DNA of 64,000 nucleotides. Origin: Rotaria sordida. Its lineage: Eukaryota > Rotifera > Eurotatoria > Philodinida > Philodinidae. Shown one piece after another: positions 1-12,922 of this stretch. The position numbers and the translations under genes are program-made. The stretch spans positions 58,832 to 122,831 of the forward strand of contig CAJNOL010000575.1 of NCBI GenBank assembly GCA_905250125.1, read 5' to 3'. The notes under the pieces are model-generated. The model had not been told where the DNA came from. It did not search any database and worked only from the letters and a program-made list of their open reading frames with translations. Each line of letters starts with the position of its first letter. The first letter of the stretch is position 1.

Positions 1-3000
1 GACATAGGCTACTAGAAATCTGAATAGTAGTAATTTTTTTGTTACTCTGTTGCTTTAATGTTCAATGACTAGTATTGCATAACATTTTGATGTATTTTTC
101 CTACATATTCTCATTAATTAAAGAGATTATGAATTCCAGACAAATTCTCGAACAATATACTGTTTCAATTTTCCATGTTATAATATTTGGTTGCTACGCA
201 ATCATTAGAATATTTATAAGTTCTTACATCATTTGAGAAATAACCTGTTTTATACTAGAATAATCAATGAATGGTGGTACTAGACATATATTAATTACAA
301 CTTAGCCAACTGAGTATCAGCATAGTTTGTGAAGTACGGTTCCTTTAACTTTCTTACGTATTGAATAACTCACGAATGCAGAAAAGCATCAAGACGTAAC
401 GACCCAATTTTGTCTATTGACGTCTAATATGTTATTAATTTTGCTTGCAAGTATAAAGAAAGTGAAATAAAAACGCAAAATAAATAAAATGACTGTGTTC
501 GAGTGAGTATAAAGTCTTCTTCATCATATTTCACCTATTAATATTATTTCTCTGAATTGTCATTATATTTCTATATGCTTATGACCGACATTAACCACAA
601 TATATATGATAACATGGGCTACCCTTGTTCACTCACCCTTGCCTTTCTATGCAAGTTTCAATAGTGGAGGTTCATTTTCAATGGATATTCTCGAATCATA
701 AGCTAGTTAACTCTCATATGTTATATGAATAATCTAAAAACATTTTAGAGTATTTAGTGCAATTTTTAGGCGATAATAATATCCGTCGACTGAGTTATGA
801 ATGTTTTTTTTTTGGAAGAATGCCTCGAACTTCAACAACGACCTCTGATTGTAAAATAGTTCTATTTTAGTAATTATTAAGAGTTAATACTTAAAATTCG
901 TATCGTAGATAGAGGAGAATTAGAATAAGATTTTGCTAAAACGAAAGAGTTTCCATCTCTCTCAAGCCAGTAATTATAACCATGTCATGGCAAATGAAGT
1001 GAAACGTTTATATCTCACAAATCATTCAGAAAAAGAGGCATAAACTTCTAAGATGATCAGCATTTAGTAATAATAATGATCATACAAATTTAGGAGTTCC
1101 TTACTATCATAGTCAAGCAGTAGTACTTAATATGTTAAGTGAGCCTATTAGAGCGCGCCAAATCCTAGTTCCACCATAAATTTTTTTCTGAAAAGAAAAA
1201 ACGCCAATAGCTTCTATGTAGAATAACCTTTTGGGTTAATTTTTAAATTGCGAGCTAAACTAATAACATCTTAATCAGTAGCAGTCGTTTCAAGGATATC
1301 TACTTATCATAGTTGTTTATTCTGCTTGTTTCCTTATTCGATTATTCAGGTCAACTTATATAAAGGCTTTATAAAAACAAATCAGTTTCGATATGAGCAA
1401 TGATCTGAAACATTAAAAAAAATAACATCATTCGATTCATCGGATAAAAATCAATATTTCACTAAATTTTTGAAAATTCTATGATGTAGTCTTCATCATT
1501 TTTTTTTTCGTATTGCATTCGAATGATATGTCATATATAAAAATGACAACCTGATTGTCTAGACTAATTAGGTTAAGCTGTTCATTCATAATGCTTTGTT
1601 TTTTGAGCCTAATAAAGTCATGAAACTCAGTTCAATTTGATACGAATCATCATGCTCATGTTTTCTCTTCCTCTTATTAAAAGCTGTAAGTCATCAGGAG
1701 ATATCGGTCTCGACTTATTAGATTGCTAACCGAGTATTCAGAAGTATGGTGTCGGCATAAAAAATTTTTAAAATAATAAATACACGAGATATTTTCATTA
1801 CTACAAGTAACTTTCCACTTTGTTCCAAACTCCATTGCTAGCAACTTTGTCAGTTTTATTAACATCTATTAAAATCGACCATGCTTTTTCGAATAAACTT
1901 TACTAACATGATACATAGTGAAAAAGTAGCAAAATAACTTTGCTTATTTTACATAAAACAAGTGAGACTTATCAAGTAATAATACACCGCAAGGGTAAAT
2001 GAATATCAAAATTACCAAGAAAAATCAGATATAAACTTTTTTTAAATACCATTTTTTATTTTCATCTTGTCTTAAGTCATATCTTTTCAATATGCAATAT
2101 CTAGCGTCATAAGCCGTCATAGTTGCATGACTACGTTGTGTCTATTAGTCCTGGATCACGCGTTCGATAGCAATGCTGACGACGTTGTGACATACACCTG
2201 TTCTTGTACCTAGTATGTGGGGGAGCTTAAACACTTCAGTTCAAGCACTCTGCACCAGACCGATCTTCTGTTCAGAGCTACAGCTACTCATAGTTGTAGA
2301 TAAGATATCGGGTTATTGAATCTGTCGTTTGGTAACACTCCATACCACAGGGTAGCTGGAAAGCAAGAGTGCTCTTCTTGCCTTCTTCATGACGTTGTAA
2401 CATTCATGTCACTTTCCACCATAATAATAAAACATCTTTAATATATGGTTTTTTTTTAATTAAATGATAAAAAAAGAGAACAATTTAGACTTGTCTAATC
2501 ATCTGTTAGTTTTTTGTATATGATCCTATTTGTGATAAGAACAAAAATGAACATCTTATGTTTCTGTAAAATCAGTCTACATTTTTTTTTCTGTGACATG
2601 AATGAAATACAAAATTAGATGATCTTTTTATAGACACATTTTTGCGTCATTTGTGATATTAAGATGTATTCGTGCATTAAATAAAATTGTAAATGCTCAT
2701 TAAAAAAGTCAAACGCAATTTCTCCGATGCAGTTTTATTGATATAACAAAGTTAAATCATAAAAGCATACTACTATACTTGTTCTGTTTAGATAAATTGC
2801 ACCAGATAAATGTTGTATAAATAGTACTATATTAAAAATTACATGATTCATTGGTACTTAACGTTTCAATTGTGTAACTAATTCAGAAATAAAACTTTTC
2901 AAGGAATCATTTGAATTATAAACAATATTATCCGATTATAGAATGTTGAACGATACACGTAAAAATTTAAATTTGTAAAAAGAAAAAAACAAATAAGTTT

Positions 3001-5528
3001 CATAAAATTCTCTTCAATTGTGTGTGTATACATAGATGACGAATAGATTTATCTTAAATTTCTTTTTTTCTTGTAGATTCAAATACGTATATCGAGAGAT
3101 GTAAGCCGATGTTTAAATTGGTGGTGATGGTTGACAGTTTTCGAAAATTGTTAAAAACTTTTCTTAATTCTGAGAAGTTTTCAAATAGAAAAGAAAGGAA
3201 AAACGATAGAAACCATAAGAATAAAAACATTCAGGCAAAAAAAACATCTCAAATCATGTTCCTTCGCATGAATAATTTGCAAGAATTATTTGTGACAATG
3301 GCTGAAACAATTTAGCTAATTGACTTATGTCTCTATGTTTATCTTTGTCTCGTTTGTCCTTTCATAATTTAGCTTTTTTTTTTCTATTGAGCTACCTTTT
3401 TTTTTATTGAGTTCATTTAACATAAGTGAGTATTTGCTGTTTTTATATAAATGTTATCTAGAAGATATAAAGTCTTCAATGACTTGTGTATTATATGGAC
3501 ATATAGATTATCGAAATTTTAAGCTATGTTGAAGTTTTGATGATTTTCTTCTTTAATCAGCTTTAAAGAGCTTGATTTATGTTTCGATGTTTAATAATAA
3601 TTTCTAAAGAAGTAAGTATTATTTTCGAGAAGATCTTGAATAGACAGTCTAATCAGATTGAAAGCAAAAGTATGTAAACAAAAGACAGTAGATTAAATAT
3701 AGTTTTCTAAAATGATCAAAAACAACTTTATTCTGAGTTTATTTTCAAGACTATCTGAATATGCCAACATTAACATAAATATTTCATATCTATGAGTGAT
3801 AGAACAAATATTAAAAGACTTTAAAGTTCATTCTAGTTTGCTTTTTCTTTTTTTTCACTTCTCTTTCTCAATAGCCTACATCATTATCTTCATATAATAT
3901 TGTCCTATCTAATACACATCTAAGATGTGCATAAGCTAGGTTGCAAATATTTAAAAAAAAACAGAAACATTTAATCTTTATGCTAATGCTCTTCATACAT
4001 CAAATAACCACTTACAAAGAAAAAAACCTATGATGTGGAATGAGCTCGTTGTGTGAAGATAAAATAGTATTTCCATTTTTTTGCTTCTTTTATCTTCATA
4101 TAATATCTAATTTTGAGTATATAGCAAGCGTGCTGACACGCATGTATTTTTAATTGTGTATTGAAGCGTATAGTTTCGTGTGGAAAAAACAATTAAAACT
4201 AATGTCCATTTTTAAAAAAAAGGCATACGTGAATTCTTTTAATAACTTTTGATGAAAACATGATAGAGACTTGCGATTATCACCTTCGGAAAGAGAAGAT
4301 GGAGACACATCAAATCATATACGATAGATTTTGTTGATCTAGTTTTTTTATGCTTTTCAATCGACCTTTTTGAGGAAAAAGTGTCCTCTGAGGTGATTAC
4401 AGTAAACTTTCAATTATTAAGTGAGTATCCGAACCATCAATGAAAGATCTACAAAACTACGTAAGTCTCAAGTTTTTAGGTTTAATCATCCAGATTTCAT
4501 AGGTATTCTAGTAAAAACTCTCAGTCGACTTCTCAAGCAATTACTGTGAAAAAAAATCATTTTCTCGCTTGTTTCTTATTTTATAAGAAACCATTTTTCG
4601 ACATTTTTTTTTAGAAAACTGATTAAAAAGAATCTTCAGAAAACATTTTACGGGAATCTATAATATATGATTTTATGCATTTTCATCTCCTCTTTCATCC
4701 AGTAACAACTGAAGTAATCTATCTTATTTCTATCAAAAGTTATTCAAAAAATATCCATCCGCCTTTCTTTTTTGAAATGAGTATTAGTTGTCATTTTGTT
4801 TTTCCTTTCCATTTAATATTAATTACTGATATGCTACTTAATAAAGAATTATTTTTCTGTGTTATCCAGTCACACTTAATTGATATAATAATTTTCGATT
4901 TTCTTTAAAACTAAGCTCTTCATTAATTAAATTCAGTAAAGAAATGAAAAATAATTTAATGAAGTTTCTATTTTACGACTTAAGATTAAAAGACTGTATG
5001 TATGCATGTGTGTTGTAATAATAGATGATGAAAAGAAATATGGCATGAGGAGAGAAAAAAGAAATTTCTTGTCAAAGATGTATCTTATTATATTTTTCTA
5101 TAAGATTGTATTCATGTTGTTGACTACACATTTTTATCACACACTTGACTCCTTTGGCCATTGTGTTTCTTTCTCTCAAATGTTTCTCTCTGTTTTTTTT
5201 TATTTCCATCGACAACTTTAGCATGAATGCATCTCAGTAGGAAAGGGAAAATCAAACTGTTTTCTTTTATTCAAAAAATGAAGGATGAGCATAGATTAAA
5301 AAGAAGCAATTCAATACCTATCGATTCATTGTTCATACTTGTAAATTATTTTTCTTTTCCGTTTCCTCATATTTCCTTTTGTTGTATTCACATTAATAAT
5401 CTATAATCTTTAGTTTTGTTTTTCTTTGAGAGTTATCTTTACTGAATTTAGTTTGTTTTTTATTATTATTATCATTCTTATTATTTTAGTAAATGACTAC
5501 ATAAACATAAATAAAATAGACTAGCAAA
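1..5528. other. Intergenic region upstream of the guanylate cyclase gene
   Basis: No exon chain with recognisable protein similarity is visible on either strand. The open frames here are short, low-complexity and lack good splice-linked neighbours. The sequence is AT-rich with many A and T runs. The only structured segment is a more GC-balanced block at about 2090-2420, listed separately as a dispersed repeat. The last few hundred bases before 5529 should hold the 5' UTR and promoter of the cyclase, but I see no specific motif I would defend. Confidence 0.6.
2090..2420 (-). repeat. Dispersed repeat copy A (diverged, inverted relative to copy B at about 18.9 kb)
   Basis: The reverse complement of this block aligns by eye with about 18890-19140, inside an intron of the polycystin gene. 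Shared stretches in the same order include CGACAGA-TCAATA, CGATATCTT, CAACTAT-A-TAGCTGTA-CTCT-AACAGAAGA and GT-TATCACAACGT. Identity looks like roughly 70-75 percent with small indels. The block is less AT-rich than its surroundings. No open frame or terminal repeats are evident, so it is probably an old non-autonomous element (SINE or MITE-like). Confidence 0.65.
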
Positions 5529-8500
5529 ATGTATGGTCTACTATTACAATCAGCTGTTGAAATTATTCGAGATAAATATGGACAAGAAACGTGGGAACAA
5601 ATAAAAACAACACTTAATATTGATGTTAATTCATTTTCAGCTTTTCAACAATATGGTGAAACATTATTTATACGAATTGTGCAACTTTTAAGTCAAATGA
5701 AGAGTATGTATATTTGTTTTTCTTAATAGATCACGTTAGTAGAAAAGAATAAGCTAATAAGAACAACAAGCCTGAATTTTTTGTATTCCTTGATTGATGC
5801 AAGGCCGGATTTAGATTGATGAGACAAATAATAGATCATGTTAGTTTAAAATATTTTTGATAATTGATTGTATTTATTTTGATGAGCAGATCAAACCAGA
5901 TGATAGGGCAAGATTATTCATAAATATTATTATCTATTAATTAATTTAAAAATCTTTTATGAAAAAAACAATTTCCAATTTTAATTTTGAAATAGAGAGA
6001 TAAAAATGTGTATCATTACAATATATAGATCTATTAAATATCTATATAACTCTGTTGAATTAAATCAGAATATTTTTATTTCTAATTTATTTTTCATTCT
6101 AAATAAAGGAAAATTCTATGTCATACATAATGCTGATTGAAAAGATGTCATTCTAGGGATGTGAAATTTCAGTTTACTAACCACTGACGCAATATAATTA
6201 GGGTACACTGACTACACAGATATACTGAAGCACTGGAACACACCGCTACAACAAAGACATGCTATCATAAAGTTGATGTCTCAATGTTGCAGCGAACGTA
6301 GATGTCAATAAAAAACCGACCAGTTTCTATAGAAAATACACAAAATAAATTTTTAAATTAATGATAATATGATTCTTCTAACTAAAGAAATGTGATCTTT
6401 TAAAAACAAAAATAATCATTTATTTAGATGAACCGTTGAGTGATGTTATGGATCTATTTGGTATTGAATTTGTTTCATATATATCTACTTATGGTTATGA
6501 TCGAATATTAAGAATTCTGTATGTATAATTTATTTTTTATTTATTTCTATTGATATTTGAGAATTATTTTTTTTTTAGTGGACATAATATGAGAGATTTT
6601 TTGAACGGTTTGGATAATTTACATGAATATATGCGTTATAGTTATCCACGAATGCGTCCACCATCATTTTATGTTGAAAAAGAAACTGCTGAAGGTCTTA
6701 CATTGCATTATCGTAGTCGACGACGAGGCTTTGTTCATTATGTAGTTGGTCAAATAACTGAGGTTTGATATTTGATTATTTTAGAAAAAAATTAATAAAA
6801 GTGTAAACAAATATATTGTTCAAAATTTTACTTTATATAAAATTATTTTGTTTAGAAATATTTTTTAACTGAAACTTTGTAAATAATCAAATTTCCTATT
6901 TCAATATTTGAGAAATAATTTTTTTTTTTTGAGTTTTATAGTTTTTGATTGAAAGCCAGAAGTGTATTTATTAAAGATATATCAAATATTTCGTTCTTTT
7001 AAAAATACAAGTTTCTATTTAGATTGGTCGTCGTTATTACAACACAGATGTTGAAATTGAAATAATTAGTGAACGAGAAGAATTAGATGTAACATATGTT
7101 ATATTAGAACTTAAATTTGAAAATACAGCATTCGTAAAAGAAACAATAGCAAACAGAGATTCAAATGACCTTGATTTATCACTTGATAGTAATACTTTTT
7201 TTGAATTATTTCCATTTCATATGGTTATATCAGAATCATTAAAAATTATATCAGCTGGAGATTCATTAACACAACTTTTTCCAAATATTATTGGTGAATT
7301 AGTACGCGACATATTTCATCTTATTCGGTAAAATATCAAAGATATATGTTTTTTTTTCTTTAAAACAAAAAAAAAACATTTTCTTTTTTTGTTTCAGACC
7401 TATTATTACATTAAATTGGGCACACATTATTTCGTATTCGAATAATGTATTTGAATTTACAACAATGGAACCATTACGTAAACGAATACAGGAAAATAAT
7501 ACACAAATAAATGATGCAAGCAAACAAAATGATTCTGGTAAAATTAGAATTTTTTTTCATGTTTTTTTTCCTTATAGTTTTTAGTTTATTCATTTTTTTT
7601 ATTTTAGAAATGCTTTTAACTATGTCGCCACAACGAGATAATCAAGAAATATATTTACGACTTCGTGGTCAAATGTTATATTTACATGAATGGAAAACAA
7701 TTATTTATTTAGCAACACCAGTGTAAAATTTCTTTTTTTGTTATTAAAGATGATTAAACAAAAAAGAACCATTATAATTATTTTTATTCTAGCCTAGAAA
7801 ATCTTGATGTTATGATTGATACTGATTTATTTATAAATGATCTTTCAATGCATGATTCAAGTCGAGATTTAGTCTTAGCTGGTACACAACAAAGTGCTGA
7901 ACTTAATTTAGCACTTGATCAAGTAAATTAAAATTATGATGTCAAAGTATGTTGATTATTATTATTTTTCTTTATTTAGGAAAAACAAAAAAGTAAAGCA
8001 TTAGAAGAGAGTATGAAAAAATTGGATATAGAAATGAAAAAAACTGATTTACTTTTATATCAAATGATACCAAAGAAAATTGCTGATCGATTACGTAATG
8101 GTGAAACAACAGCTAATCTTTGTGAAGTAAAAATATTATATTGACTATTGAAATTTATTTTTTAGCTTCAGTTGTAATTAGGAGTCTTTGACAATGTTTC
8201 ACTTATATAGTTAATTTGCTTTGCTTGTCCGAATAAACCGTGTCATTCTTTAGACAAGAAAAAAAAGCGTAGTGTAAATTAAATTTTATGCTTTGAGAAA
8301 TGGTAGCAAAAACTATTCAACAAAATGTGTTCTTCTTCATCTTATACACAAAAAATTTTAATTAATGTGAATTAATTAGAGTATCTATTTTCAGATCTTG
8401 ACTTGTTTGATATTTCATACAATCAATTCTAGAAAAAAATAAATTTCCGTATTTTATGTATCTGAACTTTTAATATTTCTCTATCTAATTTACTCTGACC

Positions 8501-11228
8501 TAGTCATAAGATATTGGAAAATCTATAATGAAACTAGTAGACTTTTGAAATATACTACAGTAATACGCATAATCTTCTTAAAAAACATTAGAGATATTTT
8601 TTAAGGTCTCTTTCTGTCCTACAAAATAGGATTTTCAAGCTAATACATGGTATTGAGCTGATACATTGTGTACATTTTGAGATTGCCTAGTTATATTTAC
8701 AGAAAACAAAATTTCAGTCGTATGCGTCATTCTGTGTTAGAGCTATAGCAATTTTAACATTCTTTTTGAAATCATTGGTGTTTCCGACGTCATTCGACTA
8801 CTTCATATGACAGAGTCAATTTCCTTTTCTTATTTGAACGAAGACACTTAGCACTGGTAAATGTCATAATCATTTTTTATTTTCTCCGTTGCTGTGAATG
8901 ACTCGATGAACTTACGATATTATGTAAGAAAAAAAACCGTTACATTTTGATAATGAAATGAATTTTCTCCTTTGATTAAGACTTATTTATGAAAAGAAAA
9001 AAAGGCTACGAGACTTATTAACCCTAAGGATCAGTTTCAAAAGAAAATGCAATTGATTCTGTTTCCTGAATTGATCGAATGATATCGAAGATATAAAAGA
9101 TCCTTCAGTGTTTCGGATATGTACAGTACATTGTTACTGCTCAGACAGATCACAAGAAACAGAACTAACATTTTAAAGTATTTTAATATATCCACAAAGT
9201 TTCAGTTCAATACCATGTAATCGATTAGAGATTCGATTTTGAAAGAAGCAAAATTTTCTATTTCAAATTTCATTCTAATAGAAGTGATTTTGATATTAAA
9301 TTATCAATAATGTATAAATTTTTTTCTATCTTTTTATTTCTGTTGAACATTAACATACGTATAAGCGATCTCTATAGGATGTTATTGAATAGTTCTGCAG
9401 AATGACCAATAGCAAGAATTCTATTCGTTATTTGTTAGTTACATATTCTATTTTAATAAATCCATGTTTCTTTTTTATTTTATTTTATAGACATTTGAAA
9501 GTTGCACAGTATTATTTAGTGATGTTGTTGGTTTTACATCAATATGTGCATCACTTACACCAATGGAAGTTGTTTCTATTCTTAATGAAATGTATACTAA
9601 ATTTGATAAATGTTTGGAAAATCATAGTTGTTATAAAGTTGAAACAATTGGCGATGCTTATATGTTAGTAAGTGGTTTACCTGAACGTAAGTTATTTCTT
9701 CTTCATAAAATAATTATTAATATATTTTTTTTCTCTTGTTCAGGTGCTCGAAATCATGCTTCAGAAATTATTGATATGGCATTTGATATGCTTGATGCAA
9801 TTATTACTGTATCAAATCCAACGAATAATGAAAAACTTAAAATACGTATTGGTTAGTCATTGAATATATACGCAAAAAAACAAACCAAAACGAAATAGAA
9901 TTTCTATTCTTTTTTAGGTTGTCATAGTGGTCAAGTTATTGCTGGTATAGCTGGAATTAAAATGCCTCGTTATTGTCTTTTTGGTGATGCAGTATCAAAA
10001 GCGAATATAATAGAACAAACTTGTAAAGTATGTATTTGTATAGAGTGCCTATAAAGTAACTAAACAAAGAAAAATTTGAATATTTCTGCCATGTGGCCTG
10101 ATATTTTTACTACTAATGAAGGAATGTTTATAGTTCATATTTATAAGAGAAACTTTCTCAAATATTGTTTTTACATAGTAAATATGAGCTATGAACACTA
10201 CTTTATCAATGGTAAAAATATCGACCATATAATGGATATATTCAAAAAGATAGGAGACATATATTCCTGCTCATATATTCATTAGTGATGTAACCAGAAG
10301 ATTATAAGTGATAGAGCAGGATCCTAAGATCGTATAGGAAATTCATACAATATAATCTTCAAGTTTTTCTTTCAACTGGTGGTAGAGCAACACCTAGCAC
10401 AGTCTACCATTAGTTACGTCTCTAATATTTGTATTAACTCTTTGAAATAATTAGGTTCCTGGTCTTTTGTTTTAATAATCTCTTTTCTATATTTCTATGT
10501 GAAGAAATCTGACAACTATTGCTATACATTATCTAATTATACCTTCGAATAATTTTCTTTCTATGAAGAAAATATTATCTTAAGCGATATTCAACCAACA
10601 AATCCTTAAATTAGTTAATTGAGTTGGATTTTTTTTTCTAGATGAAATTATTGAGTTAAAACAAAAAATAAATAATTTTCAAAAAAAAATCTTTTTATTC
10701 TAGGCATTACATATTCATATAAGTTATGAAACATATAAATTACTTGATCAAAAATTATATGAATTTGAAGAACGTTTGAAAATGACAATAAATGGTTCTT
10801 TACCAATGAATACATATTTTGTATTAAGTAAAAAAGATCGATTAGGAAATAAGCAAATACGTCCATTTCATCATGTTTTCGAAGAAATGAAACAACAAGA
10901 AATTGAAGAAACTAAATTAAAACAAATGAAAACTATCAAATCTGTAAAAATCAATGATTCTCTACCAGTTACATCAAAATTAAATGGTATTACTCAATCA
11001 TTAAGTTCAAGTAATTCTATATCTAGATCAGCAGGTTCTGTTGAATTAACTACATCAACTAAAATAAATAGCAATGATGTTATATCACATCGTGCTGAAA
11101 ATAATATAACAAATCCTAGAATTAATAATAATCAATCATCAAAAATGCATGAAACTGCTAGTGAACCACGTCAATCAATAACATCCTTTCAAGGACGACT
11201 ACGTAGTAGAACATGTGAATTACTTTGA
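5529..11228 (+). CDS. Atypical soluble guanylate cyclase subunit (H-NOX/HNOBA/cyclase), Gyc88E-like
   Basis: This cytosolic haem-dependent gas sensor would convert GTP to cGMP. Twelve exons: 5529-5703, 6428-6518, 6579-6762, 7023-7327, 7398-7537, 7608-7722, 7793-7922, 7980-8126, 9491-9686, 9744-9851, 9918-10027, 10704-11228; 741 aa. The start MYGLL matches the conserved N-terminus of the beta family. Domains: H-NOX about 1-180 with proximal haem ligand His104 and the Y133-x-S135-x-R137 propionate-binding motif; HNOBA (PAS-like) about 190-400; signalling helix about 385-430; class III cyclase about 431-610. Tyr143 aligns with Ile145 of human beta1, the position occupied by Tyr in O2-binding H-NOX proteins. 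In the cyclase domain, metal Asp440 and Asp484 and guanine-selecting Glu480 and Cys550 are present. The catalytic Asn and Arg are replaced by Ser557 and Ile561. A Ser/Asn-rich tail of about 120 residues follows. Family is certain; subtype and activity are inferred. Confidence 0.93.
8127..9490 (+). other. Long intron of the guanylate cyclase gene
   Basis: This 1.36-kb intron separates the signalling helix from the cyclase catalytic domain. It is bounded by GTAAAA and TTTTATAG. I see no second gene, no long inverted repeat and no extended open frame in it. Confidence 0.6.
10028..10703 (+). other. Penultimate intron of the guanylate cyclase gene
   Basis: This 676-bp AT-rich intron has ends GTATGT and TTCTAG. 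An open frame at 10076-10285 lies wholly inside it and has no recognisable similarity. Nothing else stands out. Confidence 0.55.
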
Positions 11229-11912
11229 GAACATTCTTAAAGAAAAATCAATGCTTATTTTTCCTATTTCTTGTATATAATTTTATTTTGAATAAAAAAA
11301 AACAAAAGTTTCTATTTTAAATAAAAAAAACATCATTATTTTTTTTTCTTTCAGATATTTAATTTGTTTATATTAATGTCAAAATAGTTAAAGTAAGTAT
11401 TGTATAAAATAATATGAGATTAAACATGTTCGAATTTTTTCTTCCATTTTACAAATGAAAATATTCATCATGATATTATCAATGATCAATCCAATGCTAA
11501 GTCAAACAAAATGATATATTTCATTTCTAGAATTGCTGTACTTGACTAAAGTTTCATTTTCTGTGTTATTATTGTAATGATAGTACCGAATAATAAATAC
11601 AAAAATAAGAATATCGTGAGAGTAGGCACAATCATAAAGATAGTATAATCATTGATCCTAATAGAAATCTAATTAGTGTTTTTATTTAAATGTTATATAA
11701 ACTTTCGATTATTCTTGAATTCAATAATGTTCTGATGGTTCTGTCGATTCGTTAAACTATGATAATCATTTCCGTTCATGATATATAAATTAAAATAATA
11801 GTACGTTATGATTGACAAGAAATTCAAATAAATATTTTTAAGATCTTGTTATTTACAATCGAATTGGCTTTCATTCTAACTTATATTTCAATTAGATTTT
11901 TAATCAACATCA
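11229..11912. other. Spacer between guanylate cyclase and TMEM41 genes
   Basis: AT-rich and non-coding. An AATAAA at 11291-11296, about 65 bp after the cyclase stop, is a plausible polyadenylation signal. The rest should include the promoter of the downstream gene, but no distinct motif is visible. Confidence 0.5.
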
Positions 11913-12922
11913 ATGATCAATCATTCAATTCCTCTACAAAATGAACGTATAAAACGTCGTCATTTCGTTCTACTTGCACTAATATTTCTTATTTCAATAT
12001 CGAGTTTACTAATGATCTATATTTTATTTCCAAATATTGATCCGTATGTAGATAATTATAAAATTCCGAAAAAAACAAAATTAAAAAAGAATCTAAATAA
12101 ACTTGTTTTTTTCTAGTGAAGAAAAAAGTGCTTTTAAAATTCCGAAAACAATTGATGATGCAAAAATTCTTGGCAATGTCTTATATAAATATAGTAAACA
12201 TCATCGATATATAATAATGATTGCTTTCTTTTTGACTTATATTTTGTAAGTTGAACAAATTATTTCTTTATTTAAATTACGAAAGAAAAAAAAAATTGTT
12301 TTTGTTTGTTGCTTTTTTTCTATTTTCAGTTTACAAACATTTGCTATCCCAGGTTCAATATTTTTAAGCATTTTAGCTGGATTTCTTTATCCATTTCCTG
12401 TAGCACTATTTCTTGTTTGTTTATGTTCAGCATTGGGTGCTAGTTTTTGTTATTTACTTTCAAAATTATTTGGCCGACGTATTTTATTAAAATATTTTCG
12501 AATGAGAATTATTGATTGGCAAAGAAAAGTAAAAATATATTTATTAATTTAAATAATATACAAAGAAATGTTTGTGTATGTATGTGTTTTTTTTTTGTAT
12601 ATAGGTTCAAAAACATTCAGATAGTCTTTTATGGTTTATGATTTTTCTTCGTATAACACCGATTTTACCAAATTGGTTTATAAATCTTAGTTCACCTATT
12701 ATTGATGTACCATTAAAACCATTTTTTCTTGGTACATTTGTTGGTGTTGCATTACCATCAATATTATTTATTCAAGCAGGTAAAACAATTCATCAATTAT
12801 CATCACCATCGGATGTTTTTTCTTGGAGTTCAATATTAATGTTATCTTGTTGCGCAATATTATCACTTCTTCCAATTTATTTTAAAAATCAAATTGAAAA
12901 ATTTTTTAAAAGACAAAATTAA
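11913..12922 (+). CDS. TMEM41B: TMEM41-family (VTT/DedA-like) ER lipid scramblase
   Basis: An ER multi-pass membrane protein of the VTT/DedA superfamily. TMEM41B in other animals scrambles phospholipids and supports autophagosome and lipoprotein formation. Four exons: 11913-12043, 12117-12245, 12330-12538 as first read and 12330-12528 by codon count (use 12528), and 12605-12922; 258 aa, against 291 in human. An N-terminal hydrophobic segment lies at residues 17-37. The VTT core reads FLSILAGFLYPFP, then a CLCSALGASFCYLLSKLFGR-type segment, then FLRITPILPNWFINLSSPI, closely matching TMEM41B including the reentrant-loop prolines. The C-terminus ends in a basic KFFKRQN tail. The start codon gives a short basic N-terminus before the first membrane helix. 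A versus B paralogue assignment is less certain than the family; B is preferred on the core motif wording. Confidence 0.88.

Noticed and set aside
3109..3315. Lys/Asn-rich frame of 68 codons
   Set aside because: No similarity, no splice partners and AT-driven composition.
5800..5835. GGCCGGATTTAG sequence resembling a transposon end
   Set aside because: No matching second end or target duplication was found nearby.
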